Assembly (NCBI GenBank): GCA_030043335.1
Contig: JASHXX010000279.1
Location: forward strand, 1 to 6,297
Source of the DNA: Xanthobacteraceae bacterium
Lineage (GTDB): Bacteria; Pseudomonadota; Alphaproteobacteria; Rhizobiales; Xanthobacteraceae
DNA: 6,297 bases
Reading direction: 5' to 3'
Under the pieces are notes generated by a model. The model saw only the letters and a list, made by a program, of their open reading frames with translations, ran no database searches and was not told the DNA's origin. This document shows, in pieces, positions 1 through 5,300 of this stretch; the first letter of the stretch is position 1; each line of letters starts with the position of its first letter. A program made the position numbers and the translations under genes.

Positions 1-133
1 GCGTTTTGATGCCGGAACGCCTAATGTTGTAAATTAATGATGCTATTGAGAGATGAGACATGCGCCAGCGAAACGTCCGCTCAGTACTCTATGACACCTA
101 TCGCGCCCGCGGCTGGAACCGGGCCGGCGCGGC

Positions 134-942
134 GTGAGCGGGACGCCGCGCGCCGCGATGCAACCACGGAAAATTCTGGTCATGGGTTTGCCGGGCGCGG
201 GCAAGACCACGCTCGCGACCGCGCTGGCGCCGCTCCTCAACGCGGTGGTGTTCATGCCGACGCGGTGCGCGCCAATCTCTCGCGCGATCTCGGCTTCAGC
301 CACGCGGACCGGGTCGTGCACGCCCGCCGCATGGGCTGGATGTGCGATCGCGTCGTCGAGGCTGGCGGCACGGTGATCGCCGATTTCATTTGCCCGACCA
401 AGCAGACGCGGGCGGCGTTCGGCGAGGCGTTCACGATCTGGATCGACCGGATCGAGCACGGCCGCTTCGAGGACACTAACAAGATGTTCGTTCCGCCGCA
501 GCGCTACGATCTGCGCGTCAGCGCCCAGGGCACGCCGCAATATTGGGCCGAACAGGCGTTGGCCAAGCTGCGGCCGGCATTCGATCCGCAGCGGCCGACG
601 GCGCTGTTCGTCGGCCGCTATCAGCCGTTCCACAACGGCCACCAGCGGCTGATCGAGGAGGGCCTACGTCGCGTCGGCCAGGTGTGCATCGCGGTGCGCG
701 ATACCCACGGCATCGACGCCAAGAATCCGCTGCCGTTCTTTGCGGTCAAGCAGCGGATCGAAACCGCGCTCTCGGTCCATGCCGGGCGTTTCGTGGTGGT
801 GCCGCTGCCGAATATCACCAACGTCTTCTATGGCCGCGACGTCGGCTATACCGTTGAGCGCATCGTGCTCGACGAGTCGACGGAAGCGATCTCCGCCTCC
901 AAGGTGCGCGCGCTCAGCGCCGCACCGCGCAGGTCCGAATAA
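134..942 (+). pseudogene. P-loop (APS-kinase-like) / nicotinamide-nucleotide adenylyltransferase fusion, frameshifted
   Basis: The gene has two domains in two reading frames. The first frame (GTG 134 or ATG 158) encodes a Walker A motif, GLPGAGKTT, at residues 10-18 counted from 158, followed by TLATALAPLLNAVVF. The homologous continuation, ADAVRANLSRDLGFS, is in the +1-shifted frame from about 256. Adding one A in ttcatgcc (about 254) restores F-N-A-D-A-V-R and one reading frame of about 261 codons. The C-terminal half carries the nucleotidyltransferase signature GRYQPFHNGH (about residues 153-162) and ISASKVR (about 245-251), as in NMN adenylyltransferases of the NadM/NadR type that make NAD from NMN and ATP. 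The kinase half resembles APS kinase, but its substrate is not known. GTG 134 overlaps the TGA of a 25-codon ORF (60-137). The break is either a real inactivating mutation or a sequencing error. From ATG 91 the second frame alone could still give an intact adenylyltransferase domain with an unrelated N-terminus. Confidence 0.8.
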
Positions 943-1223
943 GAGGAGCCGCCCTGCCGCGGGCGCCGCCGCGGGTTCAGGCTTCCAGCCGAGGGCGGAA
1001 AATGCCTACTATCGGCGCCAACATAAAACCGAGCGTGTATCGGCGCGAATGACCACGGCCTGCATTGGGCGAGGCCGTTCCAACCGATCGAGGGTCGTGC
1101 GGCGTGGAAATTTCAAGGTCGCCGCCACAGCCTTGCTGCCTCATCCGTTTCCGGACCAATCCTAACTAATATAAAATAGAGTCGTTCAAGGACTTGGCTG
1201 GACTAGTCGAGATTATTGTACCG
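943..1223. other. Intergenic stretch without a recognisable gene
   Basis: I see no coding region here; open frames on both strands lack family features and ribosome sites. A 7-bp inverted repeat, ACGGCCT (1055-1061) and AGGCCGT (1072-1078) with a 10-base gap, could form a hairpin but has no T-tract, so it is at best a weak terminator. The octamer atcggcgc occurs twice (1012-1019 and 1040-1047). Two convergent genes end on either side of this region. Confidence 0.5.
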
Positions 1224-1850
1224 TTAAGCAGCAATTTCCTCCCTTCTTGCCACCTCCGATCGAGCGTTTCTCAGTTTTTCCCTCACGCTGCGGGCAATCG
1301 GCTCGGACATGCGATATATCCCAAGATAAATTGGTCGACCATACTTTGACGTCGACCCCAAAATTTCGACCTCACATCCAAGAGACTGGATTAGACGCAG
1401 CGCGCGGCCATCAAAGTTAGCGATGATCGAATCAATGCTTGCGCTCTTTGCAAGATCACGCAAAGCCTCGAGCAAAGTAGCAGAAGCCAAAAGTACCTGC
1501 TGTCGTCCCCGCTCTAGAATCTGGTCACTAAGGCAGAACCGGGTGCATTCCCAGATTGTCGGAGCGCTCAGATGTACCGCATCGGGTAACGTATCAGCGA
1601 AGACATCGGCGAGAAGGGTTGGGCCAGTCGTGGGTAACAGACGCAAACTCCCTTTGACCTCACGCGCGTAATCGTCCGTGTAAATGATGTAGACCGGTGC
1701 TTCATCGTCGTACTTATCGCGCTCCCTGCCGTCCCTAACCTGCACATCCCATCGCAGCCGATCATGAAAGATCCGAGCTCTCAGTCGAAACATCTCATCG
1801 AGCAAATTTGAATATTTGTGAGCGTTATATTGTTGGACTATGACGATCAT
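1224..1850 (-). CDS. LuxI-family acyl-homoserine-lactone synthase
   Basis: This 208-residue protein is a LuxI-type autoinducer synthase, which joins an acyl (or aryl) group from a carrier to S-adenosylmethionine to make a diffusible homoserine lactone in the cytoplasm. All eight residues conserved across the family are visible: R24, F28, W34, D45, D48, R70, E101 and R104, in the contexts FRLRARIF, RERDKYDD, GSLRLLP and WECTRF. The length is normal for the family. The start at 1850 is chosen because AAGGAGG (1864-1858) sits 7 bases before the ATG; an upstream in-frame start at 1934 would add 28 residues unlike the family. It lies 157 bp downstream of luxR on the same strand, with a lux-box-like dyad and a hairpin over its ribosome site in the gap. 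Its GC is lower than that of the flanking genes, suggesting transfer. The acyl substrate cannot be told from sequence alone. Confidence 0.95.
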   Translation of the reverse strand: MIVIVQQYNAHKYSNLLDEMFRLRARIFHDRLRWDVQVRDGRERDKYDDEAPVYIIYTDDYAREVKGSLRLLPTTGPTLLADVFADTLPDAVHLSAPTIWECTRFCLSDQILERGRQQVLLASATLLEALRDLAKSASIDSIIANFDGRALRLIQSLGCEVEILGSTSKYGRPIYLGIYRMSEPIARSVREKLRNARSEVARREEIAA

Positions 1851-1856
1851 ATCGTG

Positions 1857-1872
1857 GCCTCCTTTTGAAGGC
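1857..1872 (-). promoter_or_regulatory. Hairpin covering the luxI ribosome binding site
   Basis: In the luxI messenger the 16 bases GCCUUC-AAAA-GGAGGC form a six-pair stem (one G-U pair) with an AAAA loop. The 3' arm contains most of the Shine-Dalgarno AAGGAGG, so the folded form would hide it. The pairing is seen in the sequence; a role in limiting translation is inference, and a 6-bp stem may open easily. Confidence 0.4.
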
Positions 1873-1978
1873 TTCTCGGCCCTCAAACTCAGCGGGAAAG
1901 GTCTCGGCCACCGGGGGGCACACGTCGTAATCACCGGCTACTTAGAAGGGAGTCTTGAATGCACCGCGTTAAAAAGGT

Positions 1979-1999
1979 ATTGCTAAAACGTGTAGCAAT
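1979..1999 (-). promoter_or_regulatory. lux-box-like inverted repeat upstream of luxI
   Basis: Perfect 7-bp arms ATTGCTA and TAGCAAT are separated by 7 bases. The dyad starts 8 bp past the luxR stop codon and its centre (1989) is 139 bp upstream of the luxI start. Length and position fit a LuxR-type operator activating luxI. If the centre lies near -42, as in classic lux promoters, transcription would start around 1947 and leave a leader of about 97 bases. I could not pick a convincing -10 box. Confidence 0.6.
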
Positions 2000-2007
2000 T
2001 TAGTCAA

Positions 2008-2745
2008 TTAAAGGATCAACAGTCCCAATTTTACCGCTTTTGTTACCGCTTGCGCCGATGTGACGCAATCAAGCTTATAACGAACCGATTTTAGATAATC
2101 CCGCGCGGTGTGCGGGGAAATGTCCAAGATGAGGCCAATCTCGCTCGTGTCTTTGCCGAGTGCGATCCAGCGCAGGCACTCGAGTTCTCTCGTTGTCAAG
2201 TGCGGGCGATCCTCGCCAAATACCTCGACAATCACGCGGTGATGCAGTCGGTTGGCGATTTGGATCAAGGCAGATTGAGTAGCGGCCAGAAAATTCGCCC
2301 ATTCTTGCTCCGAGCCTGAAGACGACAAACCAAACAGACCTCGATGCCCGTGCTTGCTCAGGACCGGAATAGAGTATCCATGGGGCCCAACACCATGTGA
2401 AGCCGCATCGGCAAGAAATGACGCCTCGGCGGCGTTCTGAATCGTCACCTCGCTCCATTGGAATGGAAGGGTCCGCCGAAATCCCTCACGCAAAACCGGA
2501 TCGACGTCAGCGTATTGCATTTGGAGATATCGCGCGATCCAAGCGTCAGGATAGGTCAGCCGAATGAACGGGTCGGCAGACGGACTGCCGCCGAGCTTTG
2601 ACGAATTGTAGACAATATGATCGACCTCCAAGAGGTCCCTGAGCTTGTAAATTGTTGCTTGTATTTCTGGCGTGTTCTCGATGGTCGAGAACGCTTCTGT
2701 GAGCGTCTTCTCGTCAGGCGGCGTCGTCGCCATCGCCCTACCCAT
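2008..2745 (-). CDS. LuxR-family acyl-HSL-responsive transcriptional regulator
   Basis: A 245-residue regulator with the two-domain LuxR plan. The N-terminal autoinducer-binding domain shows the conserved pocket residues W69, Y73, D82, P83, W97 and G123 (WIARY, DVDPV, FQWSE, GYSIPV). The C-terminal LuxR-type helix-turn-helix spans residues 183-245, from LTTRELECLRWIALGK to AVTKAVKLGLL. All pocket landmarks being present argues for a ligand-responsive receptor rather than a degenerate solo. The likely partner is the product of the luxI gene directly downstream. The start is uncertain: ATG 2745 has AAGAG 7 bases upstream and gives a typical length; GTG 2802 (264 aa) has GAGGAA 10 bases upstream and lies just inside the predicted transcript; ATG 2733 (241 aa) is also possible. 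A candidate promoter is at 2834-2860. GC is lower than in the flanking GC-rich genes, and an IS3 relic lies upstream. Confidence 0.93.
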   Translation of the reverse strand: MGRAMATTPPDEKTLTEAFSTIENTPEIQATIYKLRDLLEVDHIVYNSSKLGGSPSADPFIRLTYPDAWIARYLQMQYADVDPVLREGFRRTLPFQWSEVTIQNAAEASFLADAASHGVGPHGYSIPVLSKHGHRGLFGLSSSGSEQEWANFLAATQSALIQIANRLHHRVIVEVFGEDRPHLTTRELECLRWIALGKDTSEIGLILDISPHTARDYLKSVRYKLDCVTSAQAVTKAVKLGLLIL

Positions 2746-2833
2746 CGCGGCGCTCTTGATCGGTTGCACCGACCCAGCGGTACTATCGCTGGTAGTCCTC
2801 ACGGCTCTGCCGTTCCTCTCTGCAGATCCTTAT

Positions 2834-2860
2834 TTTATACCCACTCGCGAATCGCGCCAA
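2834..2860 (-). promoter_or_regulatory. Candidate luxR promoter with an 11-bp palindrome between the boxes
   Basis: Read on the minus strand, TTGGCG (2860-2855) is followed 15 bases later by TATAAA (2839-2834), resembling -35 and -10 elements with a slightly short spacer. The palindrome CGCGA-A-TCGCG (2846-2856, plus strand) fills most of the spacer and overlaps the -35 box by two bases, where a repressor or activator could bind. Transcription would begin near 2827. Confidence 0.4.
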
Positions 2861-3016
2861 ATGTTGTAGTTCCTGAGTTTGAAATTTTAGGGGCGCTCTT
2901 CCGGGTGCCGGTGGTAATAATTTTTCGCGCTCGGCGGCGCTGTGGCGCAGCAAAATCTCGCGACCTCCATAACCGCAAGCGAACCGATCACCAGTACTGG
3001 CCTGCACCCGGTACGG

Positions 3017-3038
3017 AAGACACCGAGTTAGGTGTCTT
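3017..3038 (+). repeat. Perfect 8-bp inverted repeat near the IS left end
   Basis: AAGACACC (3017-3024) and GGTGTCTT (3031-3038) are separated by GAGTTA. The hairpin sits between the left terminus and the orfA ribosome site. In IS elements, hairpins here can block readthrough transcription from outside; that role is inferred. Confidence 0.6.
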
Positions 3039-3057
3039 ATGAGACCGGAGGTGGGTC

Positions 3058-3317
3058 ATGGAGAGACGAAGGTTACCCGGAATTTCAAGCTTGAGGCTGG
3101 TCGGCTGATCAGAGACGGTGGGGTCTCGCATGCGTAGGCGTCTCAGGACCTGAACGTACATCCGACGCGGCCGCGCAATTGGGAGAGACATTTGCTGATC
3201 ATCCGCGGGGGGCGTTTCCCGGCCAGGGTCGGATGAAGCAGTACGAGCAGCTGGAGATCACGCGGCTCAAGCGCAACGTGATCAAGCTGAAGGCCGATCG
3301 AGACATCCTAAAAAAGC
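3058..3317 (+). pseudogene. IS3-family transposase OrfA, broken by two frameshifts and a stop
   Basis: The DNA-binding subunit of an IS3 transposase can be read only by changing frame. M-E-R-R-R starts at 3058 after GGAGGTG (3047-3053). A one-base loss near 3074 moves the reading to TRNFKLEAGRLIRDGGVSHA, interrupted by TAG at 3135-3137, then ASQDLNVHPT and RNW. A second one-base loss near 3182-3190 leads to ETFADHPRGAFPGQGRMKQY and the coiled-coil tail QLEITRLKRNVIKLK with ADRDILKK. The frame stays open to 3361, but past about 3317 it reads orfB sequence in the wrong frame. A run of A with AAG at 3310-3316 matches the slippery site that IS3 elements use for OrfAB frameshifting. Three separate lesions show it is long dead. 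Confidence 0.85.
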
Positions 3318-3600
3318 TGCTGGCTGCAACGGCCGCGCAGCCAGCGCAGCCGCAGCGATGAAGAGTTCGGTGCCAAGGTTCGGGCAAGGTTCATCGGCAG
3401 CGATCGCACCTATGGAGCCAGGCGGGTCTGGCGCGATCTGCTGGCGGAGGGCGCATAGTCTGCGGCCTGCATCAGATCGAGCGATTGATTCGTCTGCAGG
3501 CTTTCAAAGCTTGCCGGCGCCGAATGCCGCACGATCTGGGTGAGCGGCAGGTCGCCGCCGTCGCTGCGAACGTGCTGGACCTCACCTTCGTGGCGCCCGT
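3318..3600 (+). pseudogene. IS3-family transposase OrfB, N-terminal part missing, truncated
   Basis: From 3318 the frame reads WLQRPRSQRSRSDEE and FGAKVRARFIGSDRTYGARR, then VWRDLLAEG, which is the OrfB region just before the catalytic rve domain. It stops at TAG 3456-3458. After a one-base frame change near 3455-3461 it resumes as CGLHQIERLIRLQAF and DLGERQVAAVAANVLD, then loses similarity near 3600. The first 30 or so OrfB residues are absent: OrfA's RDILKK joins almost directly to this part, implying an internal deletion of roughly 90-100 bp (estimated from remembered homologues). The DDE catalytic core is gone. Confidence 0.85.
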
Positions 3601-3623
3601 TCAGCGCTTGCGCATCGCCAACC

Positions 3624-3695
3624 TCAAAGTGAAGGCGGGTGGACCGCCGCGATCGTTAAAGACAACAACGCGATTCTGCTCGAGCGTCTCTTCAT
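3624..3695 (-). CDS. Short ORF or 5' gene stump with strong ribosome site
   Basis: A 23-codon ORF begins at ATG 3695 right behind GGGAGGGGAGG, an unusually strong purine-rich ribosome site. The product MKRRSSRIALLSLTIAAVHP starts with basic residues and a hydrophobic run, like the first part of a signal peptide or membrane anchor, and stops soon after. One reading is the 5' end of a secreted or membrane protein gene cut off next to the IS remnant; another is chance. The rest of 3600-3814 shows no gene I can support. Confidence 0.25.
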   Translation of the reverse strand: MKRRSSRIALLSLTIAAVHPPSL

Positions 3696-3814
3696 CCTCC
3701 CCTCCCTCTCACGCGACGACCATCAGGGAAGCCCAGTGTGACCTATTCAGCATCTGATTCATGCGCCGCGAGTCACCGACTGCGAACGCCGTCTCAGGCG
3801 CAAAGCATCACGAC

Positions 3815-4155
3815 CTATGGCGGAGATCTGAGAAAGTCGTATCTCCCCACGCCCTGGACAATCAGAAATCGACAATCTCTTGTTCCGCGATTCGAAGTCT
3901 GGTGGGCGTGTCCTGCATTAATCTGATAACGCTCGCCGACGCCAAGGGTACGACAATCATCCGGCGCACGTGTTTCGAGCGTCAGCTCGCCTTTCAACAC
4001 TAAGAAGTAGTCCGCGATCTCGCTGTGCGAGTGCCAAGGAATGACTCGCCGGGCGCCAGCGTAAAGAGGCGCGCCCGAACGTCCTTCCCGGCGGCAACGG
4101 TCTCGACATTTTTGACGGTGTAGTTGGTTCTTTTTTGCCGCTCTTTCGCAAGCAT
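3815..4155 (-). pseudogene. Small cupin-domain protein, frameshifted
   Basis: Starting at ATG 4155, with AAGGAGG (4167-4161) 5 bases upstream, the first frame reads TNYTVKNVETVAAGKDVRA and LFTLAPGES, then goes out of frame. The matching continuation PWHSHSEIADYFLVLKGELT is in the neighbouring frame and runs to TAG at 3815. One base missing at 4041-4044 accounts for the switch; restoring it gives GES-IPW-HSH and a protein of about 113 residues, normal for single-domain cupins. Cupin motif 1 supplies the two His of HSH; motif 2 is seen as GERYQINAGHAHQTSN, with Asn in place of the usual Pro. Such proteins bind a metal in a beta-barrel, but the substrate is unknown. It is divergent from the response-regulator gene across a 131-bp gap. 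As written it would yield only a truncated 53-residue peptide. Confidence 0.82.
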
Positions 4156-4208
4156 GGTAGCCTCCTTCGCTGGGAATATTGCGACTTCAGCGATCGACCG
4201 GCTTATGC

Positions 4209-4224
4209 TTAACCGAGCGTTAAC
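4209..4224 (+). promoter_or_regulatory. CtrA-type binding site, TTAA-N7-TTAAC
   Basis: TTAA (4209-4212), seven bases, then TTAAC (4220-4224) is a perfect match to the consensus of CtrA, the alphaproteobacterial cell-cycle and motility response regulator. It lies 62 bp before the response-regulator ATG and in the shared gap with the divergent cupin gene. Binding itself is inferred. Confidence 0.55.
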
Positions 4225-4253
4225 GGCATCACCCTTACCTTGGAGCTTGCGGC

Positions 4254-4274
4254 GGCGGGCGCTTGCCGCCCGCC
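4254..4274 (+). repeat. GC-rich hairpin just before the response-regulator start
   Basis: GGCGGGCG (4254-4261) and CGCCCGCC (4267-4274) pair perfectly around a CTTGC loop, ending 12 bases before ATG 4287. In the messenger it would be a very stable stem next to the weak GAGG ribosome site at 4279-4282, so it may affect translation or processing. Confidence 0.45.
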
Positions 4275-4286
4275 CTGCGAGGCCCG

Positions 4287-4832
4287 ATGGTCCGAATCGA
4301 TTTCAACCGCCTGCGTTTTCTCGTGGTCGATGACAACGCGCATATGCGGCACATCCTGCGCACGGTGCTGCAAGGATTCGGCGCGCGCGAGGTCTACGAA
4401 GCCGAGGACGGCGCCGGCGGTCTTGAGGCCTTCACCCAATTCATGCCGGACATCGTGCTCACCGACTGCGAGATGCCGATCTTCGACGGTTTGGAATTGG
4501 CGCGGATGATTCGCCGGGCGGGCACCAACGCCAATCCTTGCGTGCCGATCATCATGCTGACCGGGCATTCGCAGAAGAGCCGGGTCGTCGGCGCGCGCGA
4601 CGCCGGTATAACCGAATTCCTCGCCAAGCCGATTTCCGCCAAGGCGCTTTACCAGCGGATTCTCAACGTCGTCGCCAACCCGCGACCGTTCATCAAGACC
4701 CAGACCTATTTCGGACCGGATCGGCGCCGCAACGTCAACCCGAACTATGTCGGCCCGGAGCGGCGCAAGGGCGCCAAGGCGGAGGTAATCCGCCAGCAGC
4801 CGCTGCTCGACAAGGCCAAGGTTTTGAGCTGA
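4287..4832 (+). CDS. CheY-like response regulator with GPDRR/GPERR tail
   Basis: A 181-residue protein with one receiver domain at about residues 8-130. The acidic pair D15-D16, phospho-acceptor D60 (LTDCEMP), switch threonine T92 (MLTGHS) and lysine K114 (AKPIS) are all present, so phosphorylation by a histidine kinase is expected. No DNA-binding or enzymatic output domain follows. Instead a basic tail carries FGPDRRR (142-148) and YVGPERRKG (154-162), a feature of receiver proteins in Rhizobiales and relatives, of unknown function. ATG 4287 is chosen: it has GAGG 4 bases upstream and starts just before the receiver. The alternative TTG 4263 falls in a hairpin loop. A CtrA-type site upstream suggests cell-cycle or motility control. 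No kinase gene is nearby. The 3' end overlaps the tail of the minus-strand ORF at 4735-5220. Confidence 0.92.
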   Translation: MVRIDFNRLRFLVVDDNAHMRHILRTVLQGFGAREVYEAEDGAGGLEAFTQFMPDIVLTDCEMPIFDGLELARMIRRAGTNANPCVPIIMLTGHSQKSRVVGARDAGITEFLAKPISAKALYQRILNVVANPRPFIKTQTYFGPDRRRNVNPNYVGPERRKGAKAEVIRQQPLLDKAKVLS

Positions 4833-5220
4833 GCGGCAGGAGCAATTTCGCGTCGCAAGCAGCGCTCAACCGCGGATATTGCGACACAAGCTTTGCCGCC
4901 TGTTCAGCAATAGAGGATAGCAAGCTCGATCGAATTCTGAAGATCAGCCATGGCGATTGACGAGAGGCGGTCGAACGTCGGACGACGTTCGGGTAAAGAT
5001 TCGGGCGCTGGAGAGGGCTCCGTCTAGCTGCGATAGTCGAACCTTCGTAAACCGGAGCTATAGCGGCCATTTGATCAACGCTCTCAGCCCGTGCAGCAAC
5101 ATCGCGCCACTGCTGCGCAAAATCCAAGTACAAGGATCGAAGCGCGTGATCGCTAATGTCCAACGCTAAGCGATCATAGCCGTCTGCGATTTGTCTGTAC
5201 TGTTCCGCTGGTCGAATCAT
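4735..5220 (-). CDS. Small hypothetical protein with helical N-terminus, tail antisense to the response regulator
   Basis: The ORF from ATG 5220 begins MIRPAEQYRQIADGYDRLAL and continues DISDHALRSLYLDFAQQWRDVAARAES, an amphipathic helical pattern of a kind I recall from short uncharacterised bradyrhizobial proteins of about 60-80 residues. Only this first third looks like a conserved protein. The remainder, about 110 residues, is low-complexity and Arg/Pro/Ala-rich, and its last 98 bp lie antisense to the end of the response-regulator gene. That suggests the original stop was lost or shifted and the reading frame runs on. ATG 5220 is preferred over ATG 5259, which has no ribosome site; a weak GGGGGCG lies upstream of 5220. 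Function unknown. Confidence 0.55.
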   Translation of the reverse strand: MIRPAEQYRQIADGYDRLALDISDHALRSLYLDFAQQWRDVAARAESVDQMAAIAPVYEGSTIAARRSPLQRPNLYPNVVRRSTASRQSPWLIFRIRSSLLSSIAEQAAKLVSQYPRLSAACDAKLLLPLSSKPWPCRAAAAGGLPPPWRPCAAPGRHSSG

Positions 5221-5276
5221 CTCACGCCCCCGCGATGAGCGACCATTCCGGCTTCGCATTTTGTCTTATTTGCGCA

Positions 5277-5300
5277 AAACGCGATTAACTAAGCGCGTTT
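5277..5300. promoter_or_regulatory. 24-bp operator-like palindrome in a divergent intergenic region
   Basis: AAACGCG (5277-5283) and CGCGTTT (5294-5300) form perfect 7-bp arms around ATTAACTAAG. The dyad is 57 bp upstream of the minus-strand hypothetical gene and about 200 bp upstream of the PilZ gene. Arm length and spacing suit a dimeric regulator, but none can be named. Confidence 0.35.

Larger units (their letters stand above)
2998..3600 (+). mobile_element. Decayed IS3-family insertion sequence, right end missing
   Basis: The left end appears to start with TGGCCTGCACCCGG at 2998, close to the ends of IS3-family elements in rhizobia as I remember them. It is followed by a strong hairpin, a GGAGGTG ribosome site and the orfA start at 3058. 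Remnants of both transposase frames follow, ending within the orfB core at about 3600. No right inverted repeat matching the left end was found in the window, so the target duplication cannot be defined. The element must be immobile. The right limit is approximate. Confidence 0.75.

Noticed and set aside
43..642. Minus-strand ORF of 199 codons
   Set aside because: It is the antisense shadow of the GC-rich kinase/adenylyltransferase gene, with no family features.
1190..1223. Possible terminator after luxI (gactagtc palindrome)
   Set aside because: The 8-bp palindrome has no loop and no following T-tract, so it cannot be supported as a terminator.
1851..1934. Longer luxI start at 1934
   Set aside because: The extra 28 residues do not match the LuxI N-terminus, while ATG 1850 has a near-perfect ribosome site.
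2783..3007. Minus-strand ORF upstream of luxR
   Set aside because: It overlaps the luxR promoter region and starts inside the IS terminus; no recognisable features.
2617..3042. Plus-strand ORF across the luxR 5' end
   Set aside because: It is antisense to luxR and runs into the IS left end; no ribosome site or motif.
4263..4286. TTG start for the response regulator
   Set aside because: It falls within the loop of the GC hairpin and adds residues outside the receiver domain.
4957..5169. Plus-strand ORF of 70 codons
   Set aside because: It is the complement of the minus-strand hypothetical gene, whose N-terminus looks like a real protein.
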